Source: Opitutaceae bacterium | GTDB lineage: Bacteria; Verrucomicrobiota; Verrucomicrobiia; Opitutales; Opitutaceae | Direction: 5' to 3' | DNA length: 8,899 nt | NCBI GenBank assembly: GCA_031254955.1 | Contig: JAIRTK010000005.1 | Span: 1-8,899, forward strand | In this document: positions 1 through 6,539 of the stretch, piece by piece | How the letters are laid out: each line of letters begins with the position of its first letter | Numbering within the stretch: the first letter of the stretch is position 1 | Translations under genes and position numbers: made by a program | The notes under the pieces: generated by a model | What the model was told of the DNA's origin: nothing | The model's input: only the letters and a program-made list of their open reading frames with translations | Database searches by the model: none

Positions 1-693
1 GTCGTAGGTGACGGTGAGGCGGGGGCGGTTGGCGGGGTTTTGAGAGTTGGAGGAGAGGAAGGCGGCGGCGTTGGGATCGACTTTGCGGGTTTCGAGGAGG
101 ACCCAGCCGTGGTTGGGGGCGCCGGCTGCCCAGGCGCGGAGGGAGGCGGTGATGTCGATGTCGTAGGTGGCGGCGGGGTGGTTGGGGACGAAGAGGGCGT
201 CGGCCTTGGCGGCGGCTTCGCGGTCGTCGGCTTGGATGCCGTTGCCGCGCCATTGCGGGCTTTTCCAGAGGGCGTCTTTGTCCCAGGGGAGGAGCATCCG
301 GTGGAGGAAGATGCGGCGGTTGGAGGCGGCGTCCTTGCGTTCGGGGACGCGGAGGGAGAGGGTGGCGCTGGTGATGGCGGCGTCCGGGGGGATTTGGCCG
401 GGGGCGGAGCCGAAGAGGTGCTCGAAGCGGATGAGAACCTGACGCTCGCCGAGGAGTTCTCGCGGGATGGCTTTGTTTTTGCCGGGGTGGACGAACTCCA
501 TGCCGACCCAGAGGTTGTTTTTCTGGACGGGGGTGTCGCTTTTCATGTCGAGGCTGGCCTCAAGGGCGCCGGAGTAGCCGGCGACGCCGTTTTGGAAGGT
601 GACGGTTTTGATGGCGGCGGCGGCGGTGCCGCCGGCGGCGAGGGCGAGGAGGGCGGCGAGGAGCCGGAGCGGTTGGAGTCGGGTGGTTTTCAT
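1..693 (-). CDS. Secreted DNRLRE-domain-like protein, C-terminus cut by window edge
   Basis: An open frame of 231 codons runs off the left edge with no stop. It starts with ATG at 691-693. Residues 1-27 (MKTTRLQPLRLLAALLALAA then GGTAAAA) form a Sec-type signal peptide. The mature part reads like a DNRLRE (CBM96-type) beta-sandwich module. It has a strand pair around ITSATLSLRVPE (residues 107-118), a 'W..G.G' stretch near 148-152, then YDIDITASLRAWAAG (177-191), NHGWVLLE (194-201) and the closing FLSSNSQ...RPRLTVTYD (212-231). This family is associated with secreted or cell-surface proteins and some members bind polysaccharides; binding here is inferred. Its start lies 186 bases after the stop of the FAD oxidoreductase gene, with a large REP hairpin between them, so co-transcription is uncertain. 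No Shine-Dalgarno sequence is visible. What follows the module (anchor, PEP-CTERM tail or catalytic domain) is outside the window. Confidence 0.75.
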   Translation of the reverse strand, partial: MKTTRLQPLRLLAALLALAAGGTAAAAIKTVTFQNGVAGYSGALEASLDMKSDTPVQKNNLWVGMEFVHPGKNKAIPRELLGERQVLIRFEHLFGSAPGQIPPDAAITSATLSLRVPERKDAASNRRIFLHRMLLPWDKDALWKSPQWRGNGIQADDREAAAKADALFVPNHPAATYDIDITASLRAWAAGAPNHGWVLLETRKVDPNAAAFLSSNSQNPANRPRLTVTYD

Positions 694-757
694 GGGAGTC
701 GGGAGGTTTTTCGCAGAGGTTTTTTGCGGCGGCGGGTTGTCATATCCTTTGCAGTCA

Positions 758-864
758 AAAATCACTCTTTAGGTAGGGCGAGGCGTCCCGCCGGGCCGCG
801 AGCGGTTCACACGGCTCGGCGGGACGCCTCGCCCTACCTCTAACGGTTTCCATAGTGTGATTTT
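758..864. repeat. Inverted GTAG-headed REP pair (BIME-like), possible terminator
   Basis: Positions 771-798 pair with 812-839 to give a 28-bp stem (27 Watson-Crick pairs and one G-T) with a 13-base loop. The outer 23 pairs are perfect. Each arm begins with GTAG (773-776 on plus, 834-837 on minus) followed by GGCGAGGCGTCCCGCC, which can fold alone as GGCG/CGCC. GTAG plus a palindrome is the hallmark of REP elements mobilised by RAYT (TnpA-REP) transposases, and two in inverted orientation make a BIME. No RAYT gene is in the window. A weaker outer repeat, AAAATCACTCT at 758-768 against AGTGTGATTTT at 854-864 (10 of 11 pair), frames the hairpin. On the minus strand the stem is followed by TAAAGAGTGATTTTTGAC, so it could also terminate the oxidoreductase transcript. 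Confidence 0.8.
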
Positions 865-879
865 CATTCGTAAGGGGTA

Positions 880-2331
880 TCAGTCGAAGATGGCGCCGGA
901 TTGGGTGAGGGTTTCGCGGAGGCGGGCGATGTTGAGGCGGGAGACATCGCGGTTGTCGGGGAGGCAGAGGGCGGCGGCGGCGCCGGCGGCTTGCCCGAGG
1001 CTCATGGCGGAGGCTTGGACGCGGACGGAGGCGGAGGCCACTTCGTCGGCGGAGAAGGGGCGTCCGGCGACGAGCAGGTTTGGGAAGCCGGGGGCGTGGA
1101 GGCAGCGGTAGGGGACGTTGCCGGGTTTTTGGAGGCGGTCGGCGCGCTGGCGGGTGTTGTTGCCGGAGTGGATGTCAATGGGGTGGCAGCCGCGGGCGAT
1201 GGTGTCGGGGAAGTCGGTCGGGGCGAGGTATTCGTCGCCGGTGAGGGTGTGGGCGCCGAGGATGCGGCGGGTCTCGCGGATGCCGGTTTGCGTGGCGGTG
1301 GTGAGAAGGACGGCGTCGCGGAAGGCCGGGACGTGCTTGCGGAGCAGGTCAACGAAGACGTGCACATGCTCGCGCAGGCGGCACTCGGCGGCGGTGGCGT
1401 CGCGGTTGTCGGCCATGTTGGCGGCGGCGCGGGTGATGTTCACGAGGACGACGCCTTTGGCGAGGGTGCTGTTATACCACGGGCCGCCGAAGAGGGGGAT
1501 TTTTTGGGTTTTGGAGAGTTCCTGAAGGACGGCGCGGAAATCGGTGTCCTGCGAGCCTGGCAGGCCGTGGCGTAGGCGGTTCGGGGGGATGGCGTCGGTG
1601 TCCACGTTGCCGAGCATGAAGATGAGGGAGGCCGGCTGGAGGTTTTCCGGGGCGGGCTGCATGGGGACTCCGGCGCGGAGGGCGAGGTCGGCGTCTCCGG
1701 TGCAGTCGATGAAATACCGGGCGGCGAGGGACTGGGCGCCGTTTTTGTTTTCGATGACGGCGTGCGTGAGGGCGCGTCCGTCGTCCTGGCGGCGGCGGCA
1801 GCCGGTCACGTAGCTGTGGAGGTGGAGGGTGACGCCGGCGTCGAGCACCATGCGCTGGGCGGCGAGTTTGTATTTTTCCGGGGAGAAGGTGACGTTGCCG
1901 CGCGGGAGGTCGAGGGCGGCGCCGCCGATGGCGGTGAGTTTTTCAACAAACTCCCAAGGGATGCCGCCGATGACGCGGCGGCCGTTGAGGTTGAAGACGC
2001 TGATGGGGGCGACGAGGCCGGCGGTGGCCATGCCGCCGAGGAAGCCGTAGCGTTCGACGAGGGCGGTGCGCGCGCCGCCACGGGCGGCGGCGACAGCGGC
2101 GACGAAACCGGCGGGGCCGCCGCCGCAGACAACGACATCGTATTCGCCCGCGACGGGGGCGGCTGCGGTTGCGGGGCCGCTGGCGGCGGCGGGCGATGCC
2201 GCCGGCGCGTCGCGCGCCGCGAGGAGCGCGGGGACGCCGAGACCCGCCGCCGTCGCGCCGCCGAGGCTCTTGGCGCAACCCGACAAAAAGGCGCGGCGCG
2301 AAACCGTTTGTTTCGTTGTCTTGGTGTTCAT
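880..2331 (-). CDS. Tat-exported FAD-dependent oxidoreductase (FAD_oxidored family)
   Basis: This is a 483-residue flavoprotein with an export leader. Residues 11-16 are SRRAFL, a twin-arginine motif, followed by a hydrophobic Ala/Gly stretch to about residue 46. This implies that the protein folds and binds cofactor before Tat export. The FAD-binding Rossmann core starts at residue 64: YDVVVCGGGPAG gives GxGxxG at 70-75, and the acidic ribose ligand is E93 in LVERYGFLGG. DCTGDADLA (209-217) is the second dinucleotide-contact motif, GIRETRRILG lies in the C-terminal half, and LLVAGRPFSADEVASASVR closes the FAD site. The family (PF12831-like) is common in Verrucomicrobia, Planctomycetes and Bacteroidetes beside glycan-degradation genes, but the substrate is generally unknown. 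The start codon lies 9 bases after the glycosidase stop, with no Shine-Dalgarno sequence. The two genes are therefore very likely one transcript and probably translationally coupled. Oxidation of a sugar or aglycone is inference from this context. Confidence 0.9.
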   Translation of the reverse strand: MNTKTTKQTVSRRAFLSGCAKSLGGATAAGLGVPALLAARDAPAASPAAASGPATAAAPVAGEYDVVVCGGGPAGFVAAVAAARGGARTALVERYGFLGGMATAGLVAPISVFNLNGRRVIGGIPWEFVEKLTAIGGAALDLPRGNVTFSPEKYKLAAQRMVLDAGVTLHLHSYVTGCRRRQDDGRALTHAVIENKNGAQSLAARYFIDCTGDADLALRAGVPMQPAPENLQPASLIFMLGNVDTDAIPPNRLRHGLPGSQDTDFRAVLQELSKTQKIPLFGGPWYNSTLAKGVVLVNITRAAANMADNRDATAAECRLREHVHVFVDLLRKHVPAFRDAVLLTTATQTGIRETRRILGAHTLTGDEYLAPTDFPDTIARGCHPIDIHSGNNTRQRADRLQKPGNVPYRCLHAPGFPNLLVAGRPFSADEVASASVRVQASAMSLGQAAGAAAALCLPDNRDVSRLNIARLRETLTQSGAIFD

Positions 2332-2340
2332 GGTGTTGAT

Positions 2341-4560
2341 TTATATAATTTCAACAAAAACCACGGCGGCGGGCATGGAGAGGTCGGCGGCGCTGGCGCG
2401 GGCGCGGAGGCGCTGGAGGACGGCGCCGGGGAGGGTGAGGCGGGCGTTTTCGGCGCGGACTTCGTTTGTTATATCAACCGCCTGGTCTTTTATCAAATCC
2501 TGCGCCCAGACGCGAATTTTGCCTTTGGCCGAAAGCGGGAAACTGATTGTATTAAACGCGCCGAAAAGGCCGATTTTTCGATTTATACACTCAACGTCCA
2601 CCTCGATGTCCGCCGGCGGCGTGACAAGCGGGTCGGTGCCGGTCGCCGGGGCGCGGGCGGCGGCGCAGACGGCGAGCGCGCCGTTGGGGTGGAGCGTGGC
2701 GAGCACGTAGGGCAGGCCGCCGCCGCAGGCGGAGGTGACTTTCGGCGGCGGCAGGCCGCGCGCGATGACGGCGGGGGCGGTTTGATAAACACCTTTTTTG
2801 CCGGCGGTGACTTGATACCAGTGGTTGACTTTGCTGAAATCGCTGGTGTCGCGGAGGGTTTTTCCGTTGGTGACAAACGGCAGTTTCACGACGGGCACGG
2901 CGGGGGCGATGCGCGCCCAGCGCGCGGCGGCGACCACCTCGTTTTTCAAGGCGCTACGGCGTCCGCGCATCGCGCCGAACGAGCAGGCGAGCGCGGCGGC
3001 CTCGCACACGCTGTCCTCCAAGTTTAATATAACGGGCGAGCCGAGCCGCGCGGCGGTGGCGGCGAAGTGCGCGGCGCGGTCGAGCGTCGTCACTTTCACG
3101 GTGGGGCCGACGATGTCATAGGTGCGGAGCACGTCGGAGAACGCGAGCGTGGCGGCGGCCTCGTCGAGATAGCGTTTCGGGTTGTTTTCAAAGCGCCCGC
3201 CGCCGGTGATTTTGCCGGTGTTTTTATCAAGCGACAGGCCGTTGATCGGCGGCATGCAGACGGCGTGTTCTATAATCAACGCGGGATGATATTGGCGCGC
3301 GAGCGCGGTCATGGCGCGGCGGAACTCCGGCTCGTGGTTGTGGACGCCCCAGTCGGCCTTCCAGTATTCGATGCCGGCCTCGCGGCACCAGAGCACGCGC
3401 TCCTTCCAGTAGGCGGTGAAGTCGGCGAGGGAGGTTTTCGGGTCGCCGGGCTTGCCGGTCTCGCCCTGTGTCTGGACGGCGAGCCACAGGCCGAGGCCGC
3501 GCCAGCCGGCGGCCCTGGCCCTGTCGTTTAATAATTTTAATTTTTGCGCGGGCGTTTTTCCTGAGAGCGACGGCCAGCGGGTGTCGTCGGGGATGCAGGA
3601 GCCGAAGGGCGCGCGGCTTTTCGCGGAGTCGAGGCCGTAGGGCACGTCCCAGCCGTCATCGAGCACGAGAAACAGGTCGCCGCGCACGCCGGGCCAGTCG
3701 CCGGCCCAGCCGTTTTTGCCGAAGACGATTTCCTCGTTGAGGCCGTCGCGCTGGCCGGGGTTGCCCTGGTCGCCGTCGAAGGCGAGGGCGACGGCGGCGC
3801 GGACGGCCTTGTCGTGGCGTCCGTCGGCCTGGCTCCACCACGTGCACCAGTAATTCGGCGTGGCGGGGGAGGACGCGGCGGGGACGATATCCGGCGCGCC
3901 GGCGGCGGCGGCGAGCGGGGCGGGGGCGGCGGCGCGTTGCCAGATTTTATTATCGGAGCGGCGGAGGGCCGCGCCGTTGTCTTCAATATGAAATTGAAAC
4001 GCGCCGACGGAAAAACTCTTCGCACCGGTCTGCCGCCAGCGTCCGCCCTTGACGCCGTGCTTGTAATTTTCCTCCCACGTGTGGTCGGAATAAAATATAT
4101 AAACGGAGGTGTTCTGGCCGATGGCCAGACGCCACTCGAAGCCGGCGAGCTGGGGCGCGAGATCGGCGGCGCCGGCGGCGCTGGCGAGGGCGGCGCCGCG
4201 TTTCCAGATTTGTTTGTCGGAGCGGCGGAGTTGCGCGCCGTTGTTTTCGAGTTCAAAACGGAAATGCCCGATGGAGACGCCGTTTCCGCCCTCCGGCTGC
4301 CAGCGCCCGGTTTTGGTTTCGCCGCGCCAGCTTTCCTCCCAAGTGTAGTCGGGATGGAATTTATAAACGGAGGTGAGCGCGCCGCGCGTCATGCGCCATT
4401 CGTATTTTGTAATGATCGCGGTAGCGCCGGCGTCGCCGCCGCCGACGGTAGCGGTGGCGGTGAAATCACCGTCGTCGGTGGCGAAAACGTCGCCGCTGGC
4501 GAAAGCCAGCAGCGCGAGCGCGAAGGCGAGAAGGGCGGGGAGTCTGGATTTGGGGTTCAT
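2341..4560 (-). CDS. Exported clan GH-D (GH27/GH36-like) glycosidase with two N-terminal repeat modules
   Basis: This is a 739-residue protein starting at MNPKSRLPALLAFALALLAF, a clear Sec signal peptide of about 27 residues. The frame is open 16 codons further upstream, but those codons run through a non-coding hairpin repeat, so the ATG at 4558-4560 is preferred. Residues 53-121 and 141-209 are two copies of one module, offset by exactly 88 residues. They share EWR, TSVY, TWEE, GRW, LRRSD and IW. The catalytic part from about residue 236 resembles a GH27/GH36 TIM barrel. It has LVLDDGW at 298-304, GLGLWLAVQTQGE at 355-367, and YWKADWG at 399-405, in which D403 is the expected nucleophile. 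RTYDIVG at 479-485 is a candidate for the acid/base Asp (D482), by analogy with the R-x-S-x-D region. Roughly residues 555-739 form a C-terminal beta domain. Alpha-galactosidase-like activity is the best guess; the exact specificity is not readable. It is the first gene of a pair with the FAD oxidoreductase. Its codon use includes seven ATA Ile codons and several TTA Leu codons that I did not see in its neighbours. Confidence 0.85.
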   Translation of the reverse strand: MNPKSRLPALLAFALALLAFASGDVFATDDGDFTATATVGGGDAGATAIITKYEWRMTRGALTSVYKFHPDYTWEESWRGETKTGRWQPEGGNGVSIGHFRFELENNGAQLRRSDKQIWKRGAALASAAGAADLAPQLAGFEWRLAIGQNTSVYIFYSDHTWEENYKHGVKGGRWRQTGAKSFSVGAFQFHIEDNGAALRRSDNKIWQRAAAPAPLAAAAGAPDIVPAASSPATPNYWCTWWSQADGRHDKAVRAAVALAFDGDQGNPGQRDGLNEEIVFGKNGWAGDWPGVRGDLFLVLDDGWDVPYGLDSAKSRAPFGSCIPDDTRWPSLSGKTPAQKLKLLNDRARAAGWRGLGLWLAVQTQGETGKPGDPKTSLADFTAYWKERVLWCREAGIEYWKADWGVHNHEPEFRRAMTALARQYHPALIIEHAVCMPPINGLSLDKNTGKITGGGRFENNPKRYLDEAAATLAFSDVLRTYDIVGPTVKVTTLDRAAHFAATAARLGSPVILNLEDSVCEAAALACSFGAMRGRRSALKNEVVAAARWARIAPAVPVVKLPFVTNGKTLRDTSDFSKVNHWYQVTAGKKGVYQTAPAVIARGLPPPKVTSACGGGLPYVLATLHPNGALAVCAAARAPATGTDPLVTPPADIEVDVECINRKIGLFGAFNTISFPLSAKGKIRVWAQDLIKDQAVDITNEVRAENARLTLPGAVLQRLRARASAADLSMPAAVVFVEII
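3934..4404 (-). repeat. Two tandem coding repeats within the glycosidase N-terminus
   Basis: Nucleotides 4404-4198 (residues 53-121) and 4140-3934 (residues 141-209) encode two homologous modules of about 69 residues, separated by a short Ala-rich linker. The pattern is [YF]EWR, then TSVY-[KI]-F, [YH]TWEE, G-RW, [VS]-[IV]G-F-F, NGA-LRRSD and IW-R. The register is constant with no gaps. I do not recognise the module. Its Trp-rich, short-stranded pattern resembles small beta-barrel lipocalin-like or carbohydrate-binding repeats, so glycan binding is a guess. Confidence 0.8.
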
Positions 4561-4578
4561 GGGGGATGGTTCGGTTTT

Positions 4579-4655
4579 AATAGTCACAAAGAGGCACAAG
4601 AGGCACAAAATTAGATTGGGTTTTCTTGTGCTTTTTATGCATTTTTGTGGCTATT
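4579..4655. repeat. Array hairpin 1 (CACAAAGAGGCACAAG type)
   Basis: Left arm 4579-4609 pairs with right arm 4625-4655 at 24 of 31 positions. The arms begin AATAGTCACAAAGAGG and end TTTTTGTGGCTATT. The spacer at 4566-4578 lies between this hairpin and the glycosidase start codon at 4560. Confidence 0.75.
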
Positions 4656-4675
4656 TTAATGGTTCGTTTTTATTG

Positions 4676-4751
4676 AACAGAAGGAAACAAAGGGAACAAA
4701 GAATACCTTTTATGATTATTGTTTTCTTTGTGTCCTTTGTTTCCTTCTGTT
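4676..4751. repeat. Array hairpin 2 (ACAGAAGGAAACAAAGG type)
   Basis: Left arm 4676-4703 pairs with right arm 4724-4751 at 26 of 28 positions around a 20-base A/T-rich loop. It is the best-preserved stem in the array and is notably GC-poor compared with the genome around it. Confidence 0.85.
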
Positions 4752-4773
4752 AAAAATAATGGTTCGGTTTTTT

Positions 4774-4862
4774 ATCGCGGAAGCACGGAAGGGCGGAAAC
4801 GCTGAAAAAAAGGAATGAGATCGGCTTGTTTTCGTGTTTCCGCAATTCCGTGTTTCCGCGAT
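4774..4862. repeat. Array hairpin 3 (CGCGGAAGCACGGAA type)
   Basis: Left arm 4774-4800 pairs with right arm 4836-4862 at 24 of 27 positions. The base of the stem is ATCGCGGAA / TTCCGCGAT. A run of seven A residues lies just inside the left arm. Confidence 0.85.
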
Positions 4863-4884
4863 TATTTTAATGGTTCGTTTTTGT

Positions 4885-4959
4885 TGTCCACGGATTACAC
4901 AGATTAACACGGATTTCTTATGAATTATAATCAGTGGGGATCCGTGCAATCCGTGGACA
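4885..4959. repeat. Array hairpin 4 (CCACGGATTACACAGATT type)
   Basis: The left arm starting TGTCCACGGATTACACAGAT (4885) matches the reverse complement of the right arm ending at 4959 in 18 of its first 20 positions, with looser pairing further in. The loop carries TTCTTATGAATTATAATC. The spacer, stem and loop are homologous to the unit at 6741-6976 on the other side of the esterase gene. Confidence 0.85.
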
Positions 4960-4979
4960 GTTTAATGGTTCTTTTTTCT

Positions 4980-5065
4980 TAATCACGGAAACACGGAAAG
5001 GCTGAAGCACTGAAAAAACGGGGGCATTGTTTTCGTGTTTCCGCCCCTTCGTGCTTTCGTGATTA
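4980..5065. repeat. Array hairpin 5 (AATCACGGAAACACGGAA type)
   Basis: The left arm TAATCACGGAAACACGGAA (4980-4998) pairs with the right arm ending TTTCGTGATTA (5065) at 15 of 19 positions. It resembles hairpin 3 in wording but is not a simple copy of it. Its spacer has lost the G of GGTTCG. Confidence 0.8.
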
Positions 5066-5088
5066 ATCTATTGATTCGGTTTTATTAA

Positions 5089-5124
5089 CCGCGAATGGGC
5101 GCGAATAAAGGCTGGGGTTCGCGG
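5089..5124. repeat. Decayed terminal array hairpin next to the esterase stop
   Basis: CCGCGAA at 5089-5095 pairs with TTCGCGG at 5118-5124 (7 bp, 22-base loop), six bases beyond the esterase stop codon. It follows the degenerate spacer at 5071-5083. On the minus strand it is followed by TTAATAAAACC, so it might work as a weak terminator for the esterase transcript. Confidence 0.5.
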
Positions 5125-5129
5125 CGTGT

Positions 5130-6227
5130 TTATTGGGCGGCGGCGGCGTTTTTCGCGGCGGCTTCGCGGGCCATGTCGCGGAGGGTGTCCCAGCCGAGGT
5201 GATTGTAGGCGCCGAAGATGGGAGAGCGTTTGCCCTTGAAGTTGTGGGCTGCGCCGGGGACGCGCCAGAGGGTGAGGTCGGCGCCGAGTTCGCGGGCGCG
5301 TTTTTCGAGGAGGATGGCGTGGTTGATGTGGACGGCTTGGTCGAGGTCCCCGTGGATGAGAAGCGTACGCGGGGAGTCCTTGGTGAGATAATAATAGGGG
5401 GAGACTTTTTTGGCGATGGAGCCGCGCTCGTTTTCGGGGGCTGAGCCGAAGGCGTCGGTGTAGTTTTTCTGGATGGCGAGCCAGCCCTCGTTGTTCCAAA
5501 ACTCGCGGTCGAGCATGGAGGTGGGGCCGGAGAAGGCGACGCCGCCGGCGAAGCGGAATTTTGCGGCGGCGTGCGCGGGGTCGCCGGGGAAGGCTTCGGG
5601 CGGGGCGTAGAGCATCATGAGCGTGAGGTGGCCGCCAGCGGAGTGGCCGTAGGCGAGGAAGAGCCGCGGGTCGAGACCGTGGCCGGAGGCGTGCGCGGCG
5701 AGGTAGCGCGCGGCGTCGAAGCAGTCGGTCACGCAGTCGGCGATGGTGAGGCCGTTGTTTTTCGCGAAACGGTAGGTGACGCAGGCGAGGGCGAGGCCGT
5801 TTTTGCTAAAATACTCGGCGTCGTCCGGCGAGACGTAGCGGCTGCCGCCGTGCCAGCCGCCGCCGTGCAGATAGAAGACGACGGGCGTGCCGTTCGGGAA
5901 GAGGGCGCGGCCCTTGGCGTCGGTTTTTGTCTTGGGGAGCATAAGGTCGAGCGTGAGGTCGTCGCCGCCGACTTTTTTATAAACAATGTCGGCATGGAGA
6001 TCGCTGACCTCGGCCTTGCGCTTCATGCCCGCCTCGTGGCGGGCGTTGCGCCTGGCCTGCGGGAGCGGCGCGGCGGCGGCGGGCAGGAACGCCAGCGCCA
6101 GCAGGCAGGCGAGGAACGCGCGGGCGGGACAAGGGATTCGGCTGCGTGCGTGCAGGATTGAGGAAAGGAAGCGTGAAGCGCCGAAGAATACCGGAGCGGC
6201 CTGGGTGAGTATGATTGATTTTTTCAT
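5130..6227 (-). CDS. Exported alpha/beta-hydrolase, carbohydrate-esterase-like (BD-FAE/HSL type)
   Basis: This is a 365-residue serine esterase. The oxyanion motif HGGGW is at 121-125 and the nucleophile elbow GHSAGG at 194-199 (S196). The acid is probably D296 in HGDLDQAVH, and the base is H328 in GAAHNF. This order and spacing fit the bacterial HSL/BD-FAE group, which contains acetyl-xylan and feruloyl esterases as well as unspecific lipases. Deacylation of a plant glycan is inferred from the neighbouring glycosidase. The N-terminus is unusual: the hydrophobic signal core (FLACLLALAFLPAAAA) does not begin until about residue 38. No Met occurs between residues 1 and 68, so the ATG at 6225-6227 is the only standard start that keeps the signal. 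No Shine-Dalgarno sequence is visible. The gene stands alone: 569 bases of hairpin array separate it from the glycosidase gene and 861 bases separate it from the transporter gene. It is flanked by palindrome arrays in opposite orientations. Confidence 0.88.
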   Translation of the reverse strand: MKKSIILTQAAPVFFGASRFLSSILHARSRIPCPARAFLACLLALAFLPAAAAPLPQARRNARHEAGMKRKAEVSDLHADIVYKKVGGDDLTLDLMLPKTKTDAKGRALFPNGTPVVFYLHGGGWHGGSRYVSPDDAEYFSKNGLALACVTYRFAKNNGLTIADCVTDCFDAARYLAAHASGHGLDPRLFLAYGHSAGGHLTLMMLYAPPEAFPGDPAHAAAKFRFAGGVAFSGPTSMLDREFWNNEGWLAIQKNYTDAFGSAPENERGSIAKKVSPYYYLTKDSPRTLLIHGDLDQAVHINHAILLEKRARELGADLTLWRVPGAAHNFKGKRSPIFGAYNHLGWDTLRDMAREAAAKNAAAAQ

Positions 6228-6539
6228 ATACGTGGTGTCGAAGGGATTGGCCTCGGATTAAAAGCATGAATGGCAAGAGGCATGAGGCATGTAAAAAGGC
6301 ATAAAGACGGTGCGCGGTTTGAGTCAAATCAAGAAAATCAACACCACCCCTCCTGTTTCTTTCGGTTTGGCTCACGCTGACATCGCCGCCAAGGAGACCT
6401 AAAAAGAGAGATTAAAAAGAATCAGGAATCCCAAAACCGGAGTTTTTCATGCAACGGAGATGACAAATGAAAATTTTATAAGCGGTTCCTCCGCTGATGC
6501 ATGATCAACTAAGAGTGCCTGCCAAAACAACCCACGCAA
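6228..6539. other. Esterase upstream region, no gene seen
   Basis: No coding sequence is supported here. Words of the form GCATGA / AGGCATG recur between 6264 and 6303, including a perfect tandem AGGCATG pair at 6278-6291. A small GCGG-TTCCT-CCGC hairpin lies at 6482-6494. The stretch should contain the esterase promoter. On the minus strand the only -35-like sequence I noticed is TTGACT near 6330, without a convincing -10 partner, so no promoter is called. Confidence 0.4.

Larger units (their letters stand above)
4566..5124. repeat. Array of short conserved spacers alternating with long imperfect hairpins
   Basis: This is the whole 569-base gap between the esterase and glycosidase genes, and it has no credible coding sequence. 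A spacer ATGGTTCG(G)TTTTT starts at 4566, 4659, 4759, 4870, 4965 (with C in place of CG) and, degenerate as TTGATTCGGTTTT, at 5071. The intervals are 93, 100, 111, 95 and 106 bases. Four copies (4659, 4759, 4870, 4965) are preceded by an A/T-rich TTTAA-like stretch. Each spacer is followed by a palindrome of about 75-90 bases. The palindromes differ in sequence but share a style, being built from short A/G-rich words such as CACGGAAA, CACAAAGAGG and ACAAAGGGA. The spacer gives the array a direction (left to right on plus), opposite to transcription of the flanking genes. In a transcript reading through from the esterase it would form five or six consecutive stem-loops. Confidence 0.85.

Noticed and set aside
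40..843. Long plus-strand open frame antisense to the DNRLRE-like gene
   Set aside because: It is Gly/Val/Glu-rich with no domain, as expected opposite a GC-rich gene. The minus-strand frame has a signal peptide and a recognisable fold.
1762..3027. 421-codon plus-strand open frame
   Set aside because: It spans two good minus-strand genes and their junction and is low-complexity GGGA-type protein: a shadow frame.
4561..4608. Upstream extension of the glycosidase (MCLLCLFVTIKTEPSP)
   Set aside because: These codons are the first array hairpin and spacer. The signal peptide begins at the internal ATG at 4560.
4716..4949. 77-codon minus-strand open frame in the hairpin array
   Set aside because: Every part of it is palindrome sequence, and words such as SVLICVIRGQ are translations of the ATCCGTG repeat. 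Not a gene.
4566..5124. CRISPR array
   Set aside because: The constant element is only about 13 bases and half of it is a T-run. The variable parts are palindromes of 75-90 bases, and no cas gene is present.
4566..5124. Integron cassette array
   Set aside because: No coding sequences lie between the hairpins, no attC core sites (RYYYAAC/GTTRRRY pair in the usual arrangement) were recognised, and no integrase is in the window.
6228..6400. Sigma-70 promoter for the esterase (TTGACT near 6330 on minus)
   Set aside because: No -10 sequence with a reasonable match at 16-18 bases; too weak to call.
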